Positions 1 to 10,713 of a DNA stretch of 64,000 bases are shown piece by piece. The notes below the pieces were generated by a model. That model was not told the DNA's origin, did no database searches, and saw only the letters and a list, made by a program, of their open reading frames with translations. Source of the stretch: Neoarius graeffei (Eukaryota; Chordata; Actinopteri; Siluriformes; Ariidae). Position 1 is the stretch's first letter. The number at the start of each line of letters is the position of its first letter. A program made the position numbers and the translations under genes. The DNA lies in assembly GCF_027579695.1 (NCBI RefSeq), contig NC_083575.1, positions 32,303,382 to 32,367,381 of the forward strand, given 5' to 3'.

Positions 1-1
1 A

Positions 2-193
2 AACATTGGGTTTTTGTGCATAAAGCACCCATCTTGGTACATTGAACATGTTCGATCATTTGAGTTGGATGTAACAAGTTATGCTGAAACTGACATTTTG
101 ATGCTTGAGGACTTGAATGACTTTTATCCTTTGATAGCCTACTTTGTCAGGGGGAAACTCCTTGTGTCGCCAAAGAAATTTCTAATGCACTGA
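2..193 (+). CDS. C-terminal part of an unidentified protein (cut by window edge)
   Basis: An open frame runs from the window edge to a TGA at 191-193 (63 residues). It reads smoothly, with aromatic and hydrophobic patches (KHPSWYIEHVRSFEL, then LNDFYPLIAYFVRGKLLVSP), so it looks like a real protein end rather than a chance frame. I recall similar C-termini in uncharacterised multi-copy fish proteins but cannot name the family. It lies 660 bp upstream of the SAMD3-like coding exon on the same strand. No start or splice site is visible because the window begins inside it. Confidence 0.45.
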   Translation, partial: NIGFLCIKHPSWYIEHVRSFELDVTSYAETDILMLEDLNDFYPLIAYFVRGKLLVSPKKFLMH

Positions 194-852
194 TTTGGTC
201 ATTGGTAACTACAGGGTGTATCAAAAAATGTACACACACTTTAAACCATTGTAAAGTAGGTGTTTCTTAAAATTCATTTATTTTTCAAAATGAAGCAGAC
301 TTTACAGACATCAATTTATTGTTTTGTCACCTCCTGTTCTCAAACTGATGTTCGTTCTGGTCCAGATGCTGCTTACAACGCGAATCACACACAATTGTCT
401 TTGTATTTGCTTGCATTCATTTTCATTGGGGTGCTATCAGTTCAGTGGCTGTTGTAGGTATCATAACGTAGACTTTAGATGTCAGTTTCAGAACAGGTGG
501 TAACAAAACAATAGAATAATGTTTGTAAAGTCTATTACGTTTTGAAAATTGCATGAATTTTGATAAACACCTACTTCATGAAGATTTAAAGTTTGTATGT
601 ATTTTTGGGATACTGTGTATTATGACGGAATGCATTTTTGATTCATGATCATTTAAACTGGTGCCATCTTTGCCTCTTGCTTTTGTTCATTGGGGAAATG
701 GTATTGAAGAGTGTGGGTATCCTTAGAACTTAATCCTCATACTGCAATGTTGTATTTATCATGCATAAATAGCACCAGAATGTCCAAACTATCCCTTTAA
801 GTAGTCATCATTCAAATTATCACCTCACCAATTCTTCTTTTATTATTTTTAG
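194..852. other. Non-coding spacer between two genes
   Basis: AT-rich sequence without a convincing frame. It probably holds the 3' UTR of the upstream gene and the 5' leader or intron of the next one. The last bases (840-852) are a pyrimidine tract ending in AG, a good 3' splice site just before the ATG at 856, so the downstream gene probably has an untranslated first exon further upstream. Confidence 0.5.
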
Positions 853-855
853 AAA

Positions 856-3800
856 ATGATTCTGCGTGTGAAACTACCAGAAAACAGAGTGAAGAAGTTG
901 CGATTACCAGAGCTCCCCGACTCTGTGCAACGTTTAAAAGAAATTCTCCAGGAAGAACTTCGGCTGAAAGAAAGATTCCGTTTGCAGTATGAGGATCCAG
1001 AGTTCGGAAACGAACTATGTGACTTAGAAGATATGTCAGAGCTCCCACCAGAGAAGGCAACGTTAAAAGTCATTGATGCTTCAAGCCCTGACCCAGAGGG
1101 ATCAGATGTGTCATTGTCTTCACTGGATACTGCATCACCTCCAAGCTCATCTGAATCCCCCAGAACAACTGTAAGAGCTGGTAGGCGGTCCTCTGCATGG
1201 CCTTCTCCTTTTCCAATACCAAGCTTCTCTTATGATGTTGAATTGCGCCTTCAAAAGGCAAATGGTATCTACAACAACAATGGTACTCTGCTCGACGTCA
1301 CCAGAGACATCAAGAGTGAAATCCTTGATAAAATTGCACAAGCCGTGTTTGAGTTGACTGCATATCCAGACAGGTCAGAAATGGATTCTGTAGCAATGGC
1401 TCTGGTCAACAAATATCCCTGTCTCCGTGAACCAGGCAGTGGAAATGGGTGGAATGGATGGAGAATGAGTATTGCGTTCAAGATTGGAAATTACCGTCAA
1501 AAGCTGCGGAATGCCGGCTGTGAAGAAGTTAAAGTAAATGAAAGGAGGGGAAGCCGTGAAGAAAGTAGGCCCGGCTTAAAAAAAGCAAGGAGAGCTGAAG
1601 TTCATTTCCTCCCTGACCAGCCCGCTGGACAAACTCAAGACGCTATGGAAAAAGACAGAGAGGCACTGACAGCAGAGATGGAAAAAAGGAGTCCGAACAT
1701 GACGTTTATTAATGACGCTATGGATCGTACGTTTCCCTTGAGGAGGAAGGAAATAGTTGACCAGGAACCCGGTGTTGATCTGGTGAAGCGCAGATGGCCA
1801 GCACTTTTCATGGAATACCAGGTTAGTCTGTGTCGCATGTTAAATGTTACTGGAGAGAAGGGAAGAGAAGTCACCCAATCAAGCTTCGAACCCTGGTCTC
1901 AAGGGTGCCAAACATGTGCTCTGACTGCAATGCCAAAGAGCCAAGCTTATTAATATGGCGGTCAGAACACATATTTGGTATGCTAGACACCCTGGTACAA
2001 AGCCGAGTGGGGTGACCTCCTCTCCCTTTGCCAGTTACACTGCTTCCAAAACCTTTTTTCAAAACCATCCATCTTGACATGCACATACTGTCCAACTTAG
2101 TAATGTTTCTTTCAAGATCTCACACACACTTTCATTCACATTCACAAAATCTTTACTAACCTTGTTGTTTTCACTGTATTCCTCTACAGGTGAATTGTGA
2201 ATTTCACAGAATCACTATGGTTGACCTGCAAAGAAAATTCCTTGGTTTCCTGGAAACTCACACCCCTAAAATCCTGAAGATGTATCGAACCAGAAGAACA
2301 CACTTCGGTGAGGAGATGCAGAAACTCCTTGACTCGTTGGATAAGGAGGTAAGAAGGAAGACATGTAGTCAATGTAGTTTTTCTTGTCTCTCTCAATCTC
2401 CCCCGCTTTGTGAATGATGTTAGTGCTTTTGGGAGGGTAGTGTTAATGGTCAAAGATGACAACAGTCAAAGACAACGGATTATAACAAATATGAAACTTT
2501 ACTCAGTCACTCAACAAAAAAACATTCTAACGTAGCTGAAGGTGTTGTGCTCTTCGCATCCAACTTGGTAAGCTTGTGAGACAATTGCTCCCAACTGATG
2601 CATAGTGTCTTTCATTTTATTGTACAGTACCAATATAGAGAGGCATCTGCTAGGCCATAAATGCACTTCTTCCGACTCCACAGAAATCCTTGCCTCTGAG
2701 CCTCTACTGGTGGACGAATGTAGATGTTTCAAGTCAAAGACGACACTGTGTAGCTGTATGTGTAACAGAGTGTATGTAAGTGTAATATGTTTGGTGAGAG
2801 GGGCACGGGGGTGAGTGTGTCTTGGTGGAGAGGGGCACGGGGGTGAGTGTGTCTTGGTGGCATGTTGTGATAGCAGTAAAGTATGTGAAGTGCAGTTTTG
2901 TTTGTGGGTGGGGGACATGCTGTCACATATCCACTCATACACACATTCATTCACTTTCTCTCTCACACACACACACAGTCACTCTTGACTTTCATACACA
3001 CTCATTCATGTACTCACTCACCCAATCCCTTTCTCTTGACTCACTGACATGCACAAACAGTATGCAAATCAGTTTCGCCTCTTTCACTGATGAATGCTGA
3101 TGGTCTCTGTCTCTATCTGCCGCCCTCTCCAGACATCTGACATCTCTGGACACAGAAAAGCTGTAGCCCTCAGAGGACTTCCGCTCTTTGTCAGGGATTA
3201 TGAAGCAGAGAAGATCCTGAAAACATGCTTGGTAAGTACATGTTTTACAGGTGTATGGATATTCTCATTCGCCTGGGTTTTTTTATATCCTTGAAACATG
3301 GAGCATCGGGGATATTATGGTTTTGGTCCGACCGCTGCCGTATATTTTTCGTATTAACACGATAACTTTTGAACAGGTGGACGGATGTGGCTCAGATTTT
3401 GTATGCTGACACTCAGCAATAGGGACATGGACTAATTCGATTTTGGAGGCCTACGCTTTCAAGATGGCCGACTTTCAAGATGGCCGACTCGTATATTTTT
3501 CGTGTTAATGCGATAACTTTTGAATGGGTGGATGGATTAAAGTTTAGGGCACATCCATAGAGTTGCAATGGCAGGAAGATGTTAGCAGCAGGAAACAGTT
3601 GTGGTTGGTGCAGTCAAGGTCTTTACTTTAGATCTTTTATTTATGTGAAAAACCTTCAAGAAATATAAATATATAGAGAAAACACAACAATTATTTAGTT
3701 AATGTGCGAAAATGCAATGGTCTTGTGCAAATATGCATGTACAAAATATACTATGCCAATGTACAAATACGCCTTAAAATATTAATGCAGAAATAGACTT

Positions 3801-6800
3801 GTATGAAATTACATTTTACACTACAAGCCAGATTAAATATGACATTGTAGAAAAATAGAATTACTTTAGCACACTTTAAATTTACAAGGGAATAAACTAC
3901 CAAGAGAAGAGGCATACAACTGGCCTACACAAGCCATTTCAGAATCAGACTTTATTGGCCAAGTATACTTTCGTATACAAGGAATTGGTCTTCAGCTGAG
4001 CTCTCTCTAAAAACAAATGGGGTTTCTACAAAACGGAACTTGGAGCGTGACGAAATTTGACACACCTTTCCTTTCGGCCGCTGAGCAATTTAATCAGCGC
4101 TCACCTGTCATTCTTTGGATCTCGTGTCCTCTGCTCGCACGAACTGGTTTCTGCTCCGGCAAATCTTGTCTCTGCTGGCTACCGTGGAGCTCTACCTCCA
4201 TGCGTTGGACTCCGACCTCGATGACTTCATCCCCGCTTCCCAGCCTGGTCCTCCGTCTTCTCTGCCCAGTGAGCCTCCCTGCTGGCTCCCCCACCTCTAC
4301 TCACCCACTCACCAGGGCTCCGCTTCCCAGCCAAGCTCTGCTGCTCCTCCACCCCGCGGACGTCCCCGCCAAGGACTCGCCTCCCGCTCGCCAGGACCGC
4401 GCCGACCGGGCAACTGCCCCTCCAGCTTCCCCTCGCTGCGGCTCCACCTCACGTGCGTGGAAGTCACCCTGGCGGCTTCCCGCTGCCTCAGCACTGCGGG
4501 CGTCCGAGCCACGGTCCCAGCTAAGCGTAGCGGTGTGCCAGGTCTTGCCACGCTTCTTCTCCTGCCCCATTCCGTGGGTCGGTGCACTCCTCGGTGTCTT
4601 GTTGGAGCCCCGCCGCGCAGGTCCACATCGCCGACACAGTCACTTAGCTCTGGGGTGAGTTGAGGTGTCGGGGGATTTGCTTCTCCTCATCTGCACGGAA
4701 GGATACCCTTGTCCACCTGCTCCAGAGGGATGATTCTGGCTGCCTGCTTCTGCCATCCACTGTTGGTTTTTTCTCCTCTGCTCCTCCCCTTCTCCAGGGA
4801 TGACTGAGGGCCAGGCTAAGGCTGCCTCCTGCTCTCTCCTGCCTGCGATTCCTCCGTGCCGACCGTGCCTGGTCTCGACCCTCCCGCGCGGCTGTCTGGG
4901 GCCCGCCGGTCTCCTGCTTCCTCGTTTGCGGTGGCATCCCAAGTGCCCGCCCTTGATTCCCCAATGCTGCTCTCCTTGCTGAACCAGGGTGCTGTGCTGC
5001 TGCCTCCCTCCGCGGCGACCACCTCGCTGCTCCCTACCCTCCCCCTCTCCATCCCTCAGTCTTGGACCACATTTGCCCCTGACCCCCACCCACGCAGATG
5101 CCCGCGGCACCCGCGTTACCTTCCCCCCTTCAATGGAGCCGTGCCACCACCCCCTGCCTAGTTTCAGCAGTGGCGTTCTCCAAACCCCCCTTCCCGGTGT
5201 ATTGCATTAACCCCATTGGGGTCGCTACTCGAAAGTATTCAGGAAAGAGGCTCATCGTTGACCTCTCCGCTCCCCATAATGGTCCCCAAGGAAAAAGTTG
5301 ACCGCATCATCATGATTATTTACGGCTTCTTGGCTTGTCCAACTCAGACTAAGCACAACCTCCTGTCTTTACTCGGCCATGTCAACTTTGCTATCCGGGT
5401 CACCCCCCAGGGCAGGGCTATCATTTCCCATCTTTTGATGGCCGCGCACTCCATTCTGGCCCTGGAAGATTCCGTTTCGCTCGACGGTCAGTGCTTTCGG
5501 GATCTGGAGATGTGGCACCTGTTTCTCCTACAATGGAATGGCTTGTCCATGTTTTACAATGACCACGTTTCTTCGTGGAGCTCTGCCTTTTCATTGATGC
5601 CACACCCTCAGACGGGTTCAGCGGCTTTTACGACGGTCACTGGTTCACCGGCTCATGGCCCCTCGAGCTCACCAACCTGCCCCCGGATGTGGCTTCCTCG
5701 GCGGCGTTCAAGGTCTACCCCATGGTTGTCACCGTGCTGTCCGTGCTCCTGGACCCTTCTCTGCTATGCCCCAGTAGAGAAGGGTACTACTATGCGTTAG
5801 CTTAGACTTCACAATTCCCGCCATGCGAGCTCGATACCCTGTTTAGCACTAGTGATCACTCCAGCCAGCACAGGTGGCTCTCCAGCAAGACCTGGCTGAT
5901 CCAGAGAAGCGCGCTTAGCCCTATTATGCCCATATTGCATATTCTCCGAGATCGAGCTCTCGCGCTTCTCGGGTGCTCATGTCCCACTGTGACCCGTGTA
6001 GCACTTTCTGATCGCCCGGCACATGCAGGTAGTTCTCCTCTGAGACCGCTCGATCAAGAGAAGCTCTTAGAATGTATGCATATATGTCTATCCAAAATTC
6101 GGATGGTGAACTAGTGAAACAACAAAAGTACATTCAGTGGTGCAGAATCTTGTGGTCAGATGGTGGTGACCAACTTATTGGGTCTTCAGGAGAGTGATGG
6201 AAGTGGGAAAGAAACTGTTCCTGTGCCTGGTAGTTTAGGTCCGCAGGGATCTGTAGCATCTACCAGAGGGTATGAGGTTGAAGAGTGTATGTGCAGGGTG
6301 TGTGGGGTCTTTGACGATGTTGTCTGCTCTCTTCCTGATCCTGGCAGAGTACAGGTCCTGTAAGGAGGGCAGGGGGCCCCAATTATCTTTTCAGCCGTCC
6401 TGACTGTGCGCTGTTAGCCTGATGCATCACCCTTGACACTTTGTGGAAACCGTCTGAGCGCACAGCACTGGGATTCGCTCGGGCATAGCCTAGGTTTGTT
6501 CTGGATTTAAATTCTCGATGTTGGGAATCGTTGCCAACACAATGCATGGCTTTGTCCGTTCTCTAATTTACTGCTTTGTTTACTGCTGTGCTGAACAGCA
6601 AAAGACGCTTGAGTTTCGCTTATGTGTTACTTGGACTTCCGGGTCACGGTGTTCTAGGAATCCTTGACGTAGTCGCAAAGTGAAATGAAATTGAAATGGA
6701 GCACTAGGTGGCGCAGCCTGGCTAGTGCGCTGTATTCTGCATCTGTCCTTTTTAGTGGCTGACCCAACCCAGACGGTGATAGATGTGCCAAGGATGGATT

Positions 6801-8581
6801 CGACTGTAGCAGTGTAGAAGATGACTCACAGCTCTCTTGGTAGACCATATTTACTCAGTTGGCTCACAATGTACATCCTCTGCTGAGCTTTTTTGAGGAT
6901 GGTGTTTCCCATGAACTTGATTGAGTTCACCATTGATACTGGGCTGTTTCATATTGTGAGGGGAGGCAGTACTTTGGGGTGCTTACTGAAGTCCACAACC
7001 ATCTCCACAATCTGAAGTGTTAAGCTCCAGGTTATGTTGACTGTACCAGAGCACCAGTCTCTCAAACTCCCGCTGATATGCAGTTTCATCACCATCATCA
7101 CCTGCTAGAGTTGCACTCTATGCCCATCTGCAACTCACATCACTTGAACATCTACTGAGAGATGTGATACTAACGGCAAGGACTATTGATACTAGGACAG
7201 GCCATTCACATCAAAACGTGTAGTACGGCCCAAAGCTCACTAGAGTGGCCACACCTCCAGTCGTCGCGGTAATCCTGGCAGCCATCTTTTGTATGTAGAC
7301 AGTTGCTCTGCAGTCCATGTAAATCAATGGAGAAACGACCTGTCTCTTTCAAGAGTTGGCTTAATACTGTAAAAAAAAATCCATTAAACAAGGACAGTAT
7401 TTGAAATGCCTGACTAAATAACTGTTGTTTTTTTTTAAGAAAAAAATATAATAAGTCATATGATTTAGGTAGATATTTAGCCAGGTATTTCAAATAGTTG
7501 TGTGTTTTATTGTGTCAAAGGATATTTCCACAGTTTTGAGTCAGTCAGTCACTTTTTGACAGAGGTGGGCCCTCTCTCCATTGATTTACTCTGACAGCCC
7601 AGCACAGGTCTACCTACAGAAGATGGTGGCGACACTGGCCACCTTCCAGTACTGTCAGGCAATGACATGTCCACTCGTGTTTTATACAACCTATTTGGTA
7701 CGGCCATGGACACTATTTTTAAGGGAAAAGTGACCCAGACTGTAGATACATGTCTATGACCCAGACACATTGATCTCGCCATGAATTTGGTCACATGGTT
7801 CATGAAATGGACGAAAATTAAGTTTTTGGGTCTCCATAATCCAGATGTTCGGCCAGATTTGACCATATATGGTGACTTATTTCGGAAGCCATTTTTCAGA
7901 ACAGCTACCTGAGGTGAGGTGTTTTATTATATCTATGACTACCTGTCACCATAATCCCCCTAAAATGGCATCCAATGCACCCCTATGGCCCAATGGAGGG
8001 GCCCATGGAACAGCATTCCGTACTACACGTTTGGCAATGCATTTCCTGGCCAGTAAGCCATCTTAGGATCTATGGTCTTTGCTAAGGGTTCTCGAACACC
8101 TTGACATGTGACTCCTTGGTCAACTGGTGAAGGAAGGGTCTAGAGAAGTATATACAACCACTAGATTCCCTCATACCAACCAGAAAAGAAAATGCTCCTT
8201 GGAATAGAGTGAAGAAGTCCAGATGCCTACAACTAAACTTTTTTTTTTTGCCTTGTTGCTCAACAGAACACTGATCCAGAAGAACAACACACCAAAGGTG
8301 TGAGAATGGCAGTCCTGACTGTGGTCGAGGACGATGGCGGGGCTACAGCTTCACCTCACATGGAGGACTTCGCAATAGTGCTTGAAGAATGTGTGGTAAT
8401 CCACAATATTAAGAATTTGCCTTCTGCGTTTTCCTTATTTTTTGGATTGTTATATGTGCTAAATTTCCAGTACCCCAAGGAATTGAAGTACACGTGTGAA
8501 ATAATTCAGAAAGTCTTTCTTGGTCTTGGGGATGACTGCTCTGCCAGAGCTCAATCATTCAAAAACAAACTGTTATGGTAG
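856..8581 (+). CDS. SAMD3-like protein (fish multi-copy family), four coding exons
   Basis: Exons are 856-1821, 2190-2348, 3133-3231 and 8267-8581. Every junction is GT-AG and phase 0, giving 322+53+33+104 residues and a TAG stop. Residues 1-75 look like a PB1-type ubiquitin-like fold (MILRVKLPENRVKKLRLPEL). A Ser-rich linker follows (about 76-115). A conserved block at about 120-205 (QKANGIYNNNGTLLDVTRD, then GWNGWRMSIAFKIGNYRQKL) and the C-terminal FAIVLEECVVIHNIKNLPSA are typical of fish proteins named 'sterile alpha motif domain-containing protein 3-like'. I see no SAM domain in this copy, and its biochemical role is unknown. The start is supported by the splice acceptor at 851-852. Intron 3 is 5 kb of transposon relics. 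No frameshift or stop is present, so the gene looks intact. Confidence 0.8.
2754..3030. repeat. Short tandem duplication and CA-rich tract in intron 2
   Basis: A unit of about 31 bp containing AGGGGCACGGGGGTGAGTG occurs twice in a row (about 2797-2862). It is followed by a CA/CT-rich tract (about 2930-3010). Several unlikely open frames overlap it. Confidence 0.6.
3339..3545. repeat. Duplicated segment of about 50 bp in intron 3
   Basis: The motif CGTATATTTTTCGT followed by a CGATAACTTTTGAA box occurs at about 3339-3385 and again at about 3489-3535, separated by a short AAGATGGCCGACT duplication. It is an old dispersed repeat of unknown type. Confidence 0.4.
3546..3939. other. AT-rich intronic sequence, nothing recognised
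   Basis: Very AT-rich stretch of intron 3 without open frames, inverted repeats or recognisable repeat motifs. Confidence 0.4.
3940..3995 (-). repeat. Probable LINE 3' tail fragment
   Basis: The sense (minus) strand contains CCAATAAAGTCTGATTCTGA, a tail I associate with fish LINE 3' ends. It may be the 3' UTR of the minus-strand LINE relic at 6136-7130, separated from it by the DIRS relic. The link is inference. Confidence 0.4.
4000..6130 (+). mobile_element. Degenerate DIRS-type retrotransposon
   Basis: GC-rich block unlike its AT-rich flanks. Translated pieces at about 5198-5805, in shifting frames, match the reverse transcriptase/RNase H of DIRS elements: SGKRLIVDLSAPHN, then LLSLLGHVNFAIRVTPQGRA, DLEMWHLFLLQWNGLSMF and LCLFIDATPSDGFSGFYDG. 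The 4017-5100 part is Pro/Ser-rich in several frames and may be the gag-like region. The catalytic core between the first RT motif and the LLSLLGHVNF block is missing, and no tyrosine recombinase domain is visible. It sits in intron 3 of the SAMD3-like gene, in the gene's orientation. Confidence 0.65.
5216..5805 (+). pseudogene. DIRS RT/RNase H relic
   Basis: A 194-residue frame from 5216 carries the connection region between RT and RNase H (KVDRIIMIIYGFL, LLSLLGHVNF). A second frame from 5575 continues with the RNase H start (FIDATPSDGFSGFYDG). A frameshift near 5570-5590 separates them and the RT palm with YxDD is absent. This is a non-functional fragment of a tyrosine-recombinase retrotransposon. 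Confidence 0.65.
6136..7130 (-). pseudogene. LINE reverse transcriptase C-terminal relic
   Basis: Read on the minus strand, 7130 to about 6930 encodes YQREFERLVLWYSQHNLEL. 6370 to 6140 encodes RIRKRADNIVKDPTHPAH, LFNLIPSGRCYRSL and TTRHRNSFFP. These blocks are typical of the last part of a LINE RT ORF common in fish. Stops and frameshifts are frequent. A 310-bp insertion (6415-6724) splits it. The 5' part is missing. Confidence 0.65.
6415..6724. mobile_element. 310-bp MITE with 9-bp target duplication
   Basis: GTGCGCTGT is present at 6406-6414 and again at 6725-6733, flanking an insertion into the LINE relic. The insert starts TAGCCTGATGC and its other end, reversed, reads TAGCCAGGCTGC, so short imperfect terminal inverted repeats are present. 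A 9-bp duplication is typical of Mutator-like elements; that assignment is inference. Confidence 0.45.
7160..8095. mobile_element. Non-autonomous DNA element with long imperfect inverted repeats
   Basis: AAACGTGTAGTACGG at 7214-7228 is the exact reverse complement of 8018-8032. Outward of these, the flanks (about 7160-7213 and 8033-8095) also align in inverted orientation with substitutions and small gaps. No transposase frame lies between. Family not assigned. Confidence 0.5.
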
Positions 8582-8881
8582 CTACTGGCTGAATTTGTAA
8601 AATTCATTGCCTGGTGTGCAATGGAGGACTTCGCAATAGTGCTTGAAGAATGTGTGGTAATCCACAACATTTAAGAATTTGCCTTCTGCGTTTTCCTTAT
8701 TTTTCGGATTGTTATGTGCTCAATTCCTTGGGGTACTGGAAATTAAATTACACGTGTGAAATAATTCAAAGTCTTTCTTGGTCTTGGGGATAACTGCTCT
8801 ACCAGAGCTCAATCATTCAAAGACAAACTGTTACGGTAGCTACTGGCTGAATTTGTAAAATTCATTGCCTGGTGTGTAGTT
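8360..8881 (+). repeat. Tandem duplication of the last-exon end
   Basis: Starting at TGGAGGACTTCGCAATAG (8360), about 260 bp covering the C-terminal codons, stop and early 3' UTR is repeated directly at 8621-8881. The second copy is no longer open: it has small deletions and a short inverted segment (8721-8744 versus 8461-8485). It lies in the 3' UTR of the intact gene. Confidence 0.8.
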
Positions 8882-9074
8882 AATTGCCTGGTTCACTGTG
8901 GATTGTATGTTTGAAGTTTTATGTTTTATACACTATATATTTTTTCCTGTGCAGCCTGTTGCTGTGAACGTGTTTTTTCATATGGCAATTTGTGATGCTG
9001 AGATGAAATGGGACACCTCGGTCATGTGACAGTGGCTGTTTTTGTATCAGTAACCAAAGATGTGCCCTTTTAAA

Positions 9075-9863
9075 AGGGACTGTGCACTTTTTTTTTTACA
9101 CTTAAAGCCCTTTTTTCAGTCATCGCGTCATCAAGTACAACGAGCAAATGTGATTTCTGTTCAAATGCACCTGTTTGAAGATTTTGTGCTACTTGGTAGC
9201 AGCCGGACCATATGGACAATCACTCCAAAAACGGATTAAACTTTCGTTTACAAAGTTGTGAAACTCACCGAGTGGTCAGGGGTGTTCGCTGTTAAGACTG
9301 GATGATAGAAATGGATGTCTAGTGAACTCTGGTAAGTGTAGCAGAAGATATTGCCGCAGCAAAAGACTACAAAGGCATTCTTGAACAATTCTGACAGTGG
9401 CGGGAGTAAACTCAAGACCCTTCAGCAGAAAGAGAAGAGTCGCTTCCGTGAAAACAAACCGACAATGAGGAAGAATGGAAGTACTGTTCCACGGGTGCCA
9501 TTTTTTACAAGTTCTGGCTGTACTGTAGCTTGTTTTGCTCAAGAGTCTTTGGTTTTCCTGCAAGTTGCTGTTCTTATGGTTGCTGCACAAGAACTTGAAT
9601 TAAACCTTTTGGAAAGCTGCTATTTCGCCGCAATTTTTTTGTAAGAGTATCAGTGAGCACCCCTGGCCACTCGGTGAGTTTCACGTCTTTGTAAATGGAA
9701 GTTTAATCAGTTTTTGGAGTGATTGTCAATATGGTCTGGCTGCTACCAAGTAGCACAAAGTCTTCAAACAGGTGTATTTGAACAAAAATCACATTTGCTT
9801 GTTGTACTTGATGACGAGATGACTGAAAACGGGGCTTTAAGTGTAAAAAAGCGCACTGTTCCT
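9075..9863. mobile_element. Foldback MITE of about 790 bp in the 3' UTR
   Basis: Arms of about 215 bp (9075-9290 and 9645-9863) are inverted copies, sharing for example TTGTGCTACTTGGTAGCAGC and AACTCACCGAGTGG. The ends read AGGGACTGTGC and AGGAACAGTGC, and the flanks carry TTAAA on both sides (9070-9074, 9864-9868). The centre (about 9300-9640) has no transposase. The surrounding 3' UTR text (GTATCAGTAACCA) occurs on both sides, at 9041 and 9991. Confidence 0.75.
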
Positions 9864-10079
9864 TTAAATTTACAGGGTTTATTTTTTTGTTTGTGCTTTG
9901 CATTATTTTTGCCTAGTTAACTGTTTTCAAATGGCAATCTTTGATGTTGAAACAGGGGTCACGTCTGTCATGTGACCGTGGCTATTTGTGTATCAGTAAC
10001 CAGAGATGTACCCATTTGTCTTTTGTAATCTTTTTGCCTCACTGTGCATTACTTGAAGGTGCCGAAGCTCAGCTCTTCA

Positions 10080-10085
10080 AATAAA
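10080..10085 (+). terminator. Poly(A) signal AATAAA of the SAMD3-like gene
   Basis: AATAAA follows CTCAGCTCTTCA and is followed by a GT/CT-rich stretch, about 1.5 kb after the stop codon. Upstream text such as TGTGCATTACTTGAAGG fits a 3' UTR, so the mature 3' end is probably near 10100. Confidence 0.6.
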
Positions 10086-10319
10086 GTTCTCTCTGACTAA
10101 AAAAATGTACCGTCATTTGTAAGTACACCAGTTGAGAAAATAGGAATTCACAAATTAAGTGATTGCATGTGATCAATGAAATCCTTAATGATCAATTATC
10201 GATTAATCGGTTAATCATGCCCATCCCTAGTCTAAATTGCTTCAGCAAGTAACAAAACCTGCAAAAGAAGTCAAACATTTAACGATTTTAGTGTTACGGG
10301 AAAACACATTTTTAGTGTT

Positions 10320-10713
10320 ACAGTAAGTTCAATTATTGAGTTCAGGCAACATTAGCATCTTTGTAGTTACTGGGTTTTATGTGTTTGGTCCACTTATGTT
10401 TGAACTCAATCTGAGTTACAGACAAAAAGTTCTGTTTACTCAAAAATCTGTATGCATAATGTTGAATCATTTTTTTAAGTTGAAGTTTGAAACTCAATAA
10501 TCTGAGTTTCAGAAAGTGTTCCATTAACTTCAAGTATTGAGTACAGGGAACATAACAGTCTCTGTTGTAGTTACTGAGTTTAGTGTGTTTGGTCCACTTA
10601 AGTTTGAACTCAATAATCTGAGTTGCTGACAAAAAGTTCTGTTTACTCAAAAATCTGTACGCATAATGTTGAATAATTTTTTTAAGTTAAAGTCACTTAA
10701 GTTTTTTTACAGT
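10320..10713. repeat. MITE-like repeat with two internal units of about 195 bp
   Basis: Units at about 10328-10507 and 10524-10693 share GTGTTTGGTCCACTTA, AAAAAGTTCTGTTTACTC and GCATAATGTTGAAT. The right end reads TTTTTTTACAGTG, like the common fish MITE terminus CACTGTAAAAAA. No coding content. Confidence 0.55.

Noticed and set aside
2511-2972. 153-residue minus-strand frame in intron 2
   Set aside because: His/Pro/Thr-rich translation of CA-rich simple sequence.
4094-5110. Several overlapping long frames on both strands
   Set aside because: High GC makes stops rare; the frames are Pro/Ser/Arg-rich shadows of the DIRS relic without motifs.
7206-7866. Minus-strand frames of 95 and 105 residues
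   Set aside because: They lie between the inverted arms of a non-autonomous element, with no known domain.
10342-10650. 102-residue minus-strand frame
   Set aside because: Its halves repeat each other because it spans the two units of a tandem duplication.
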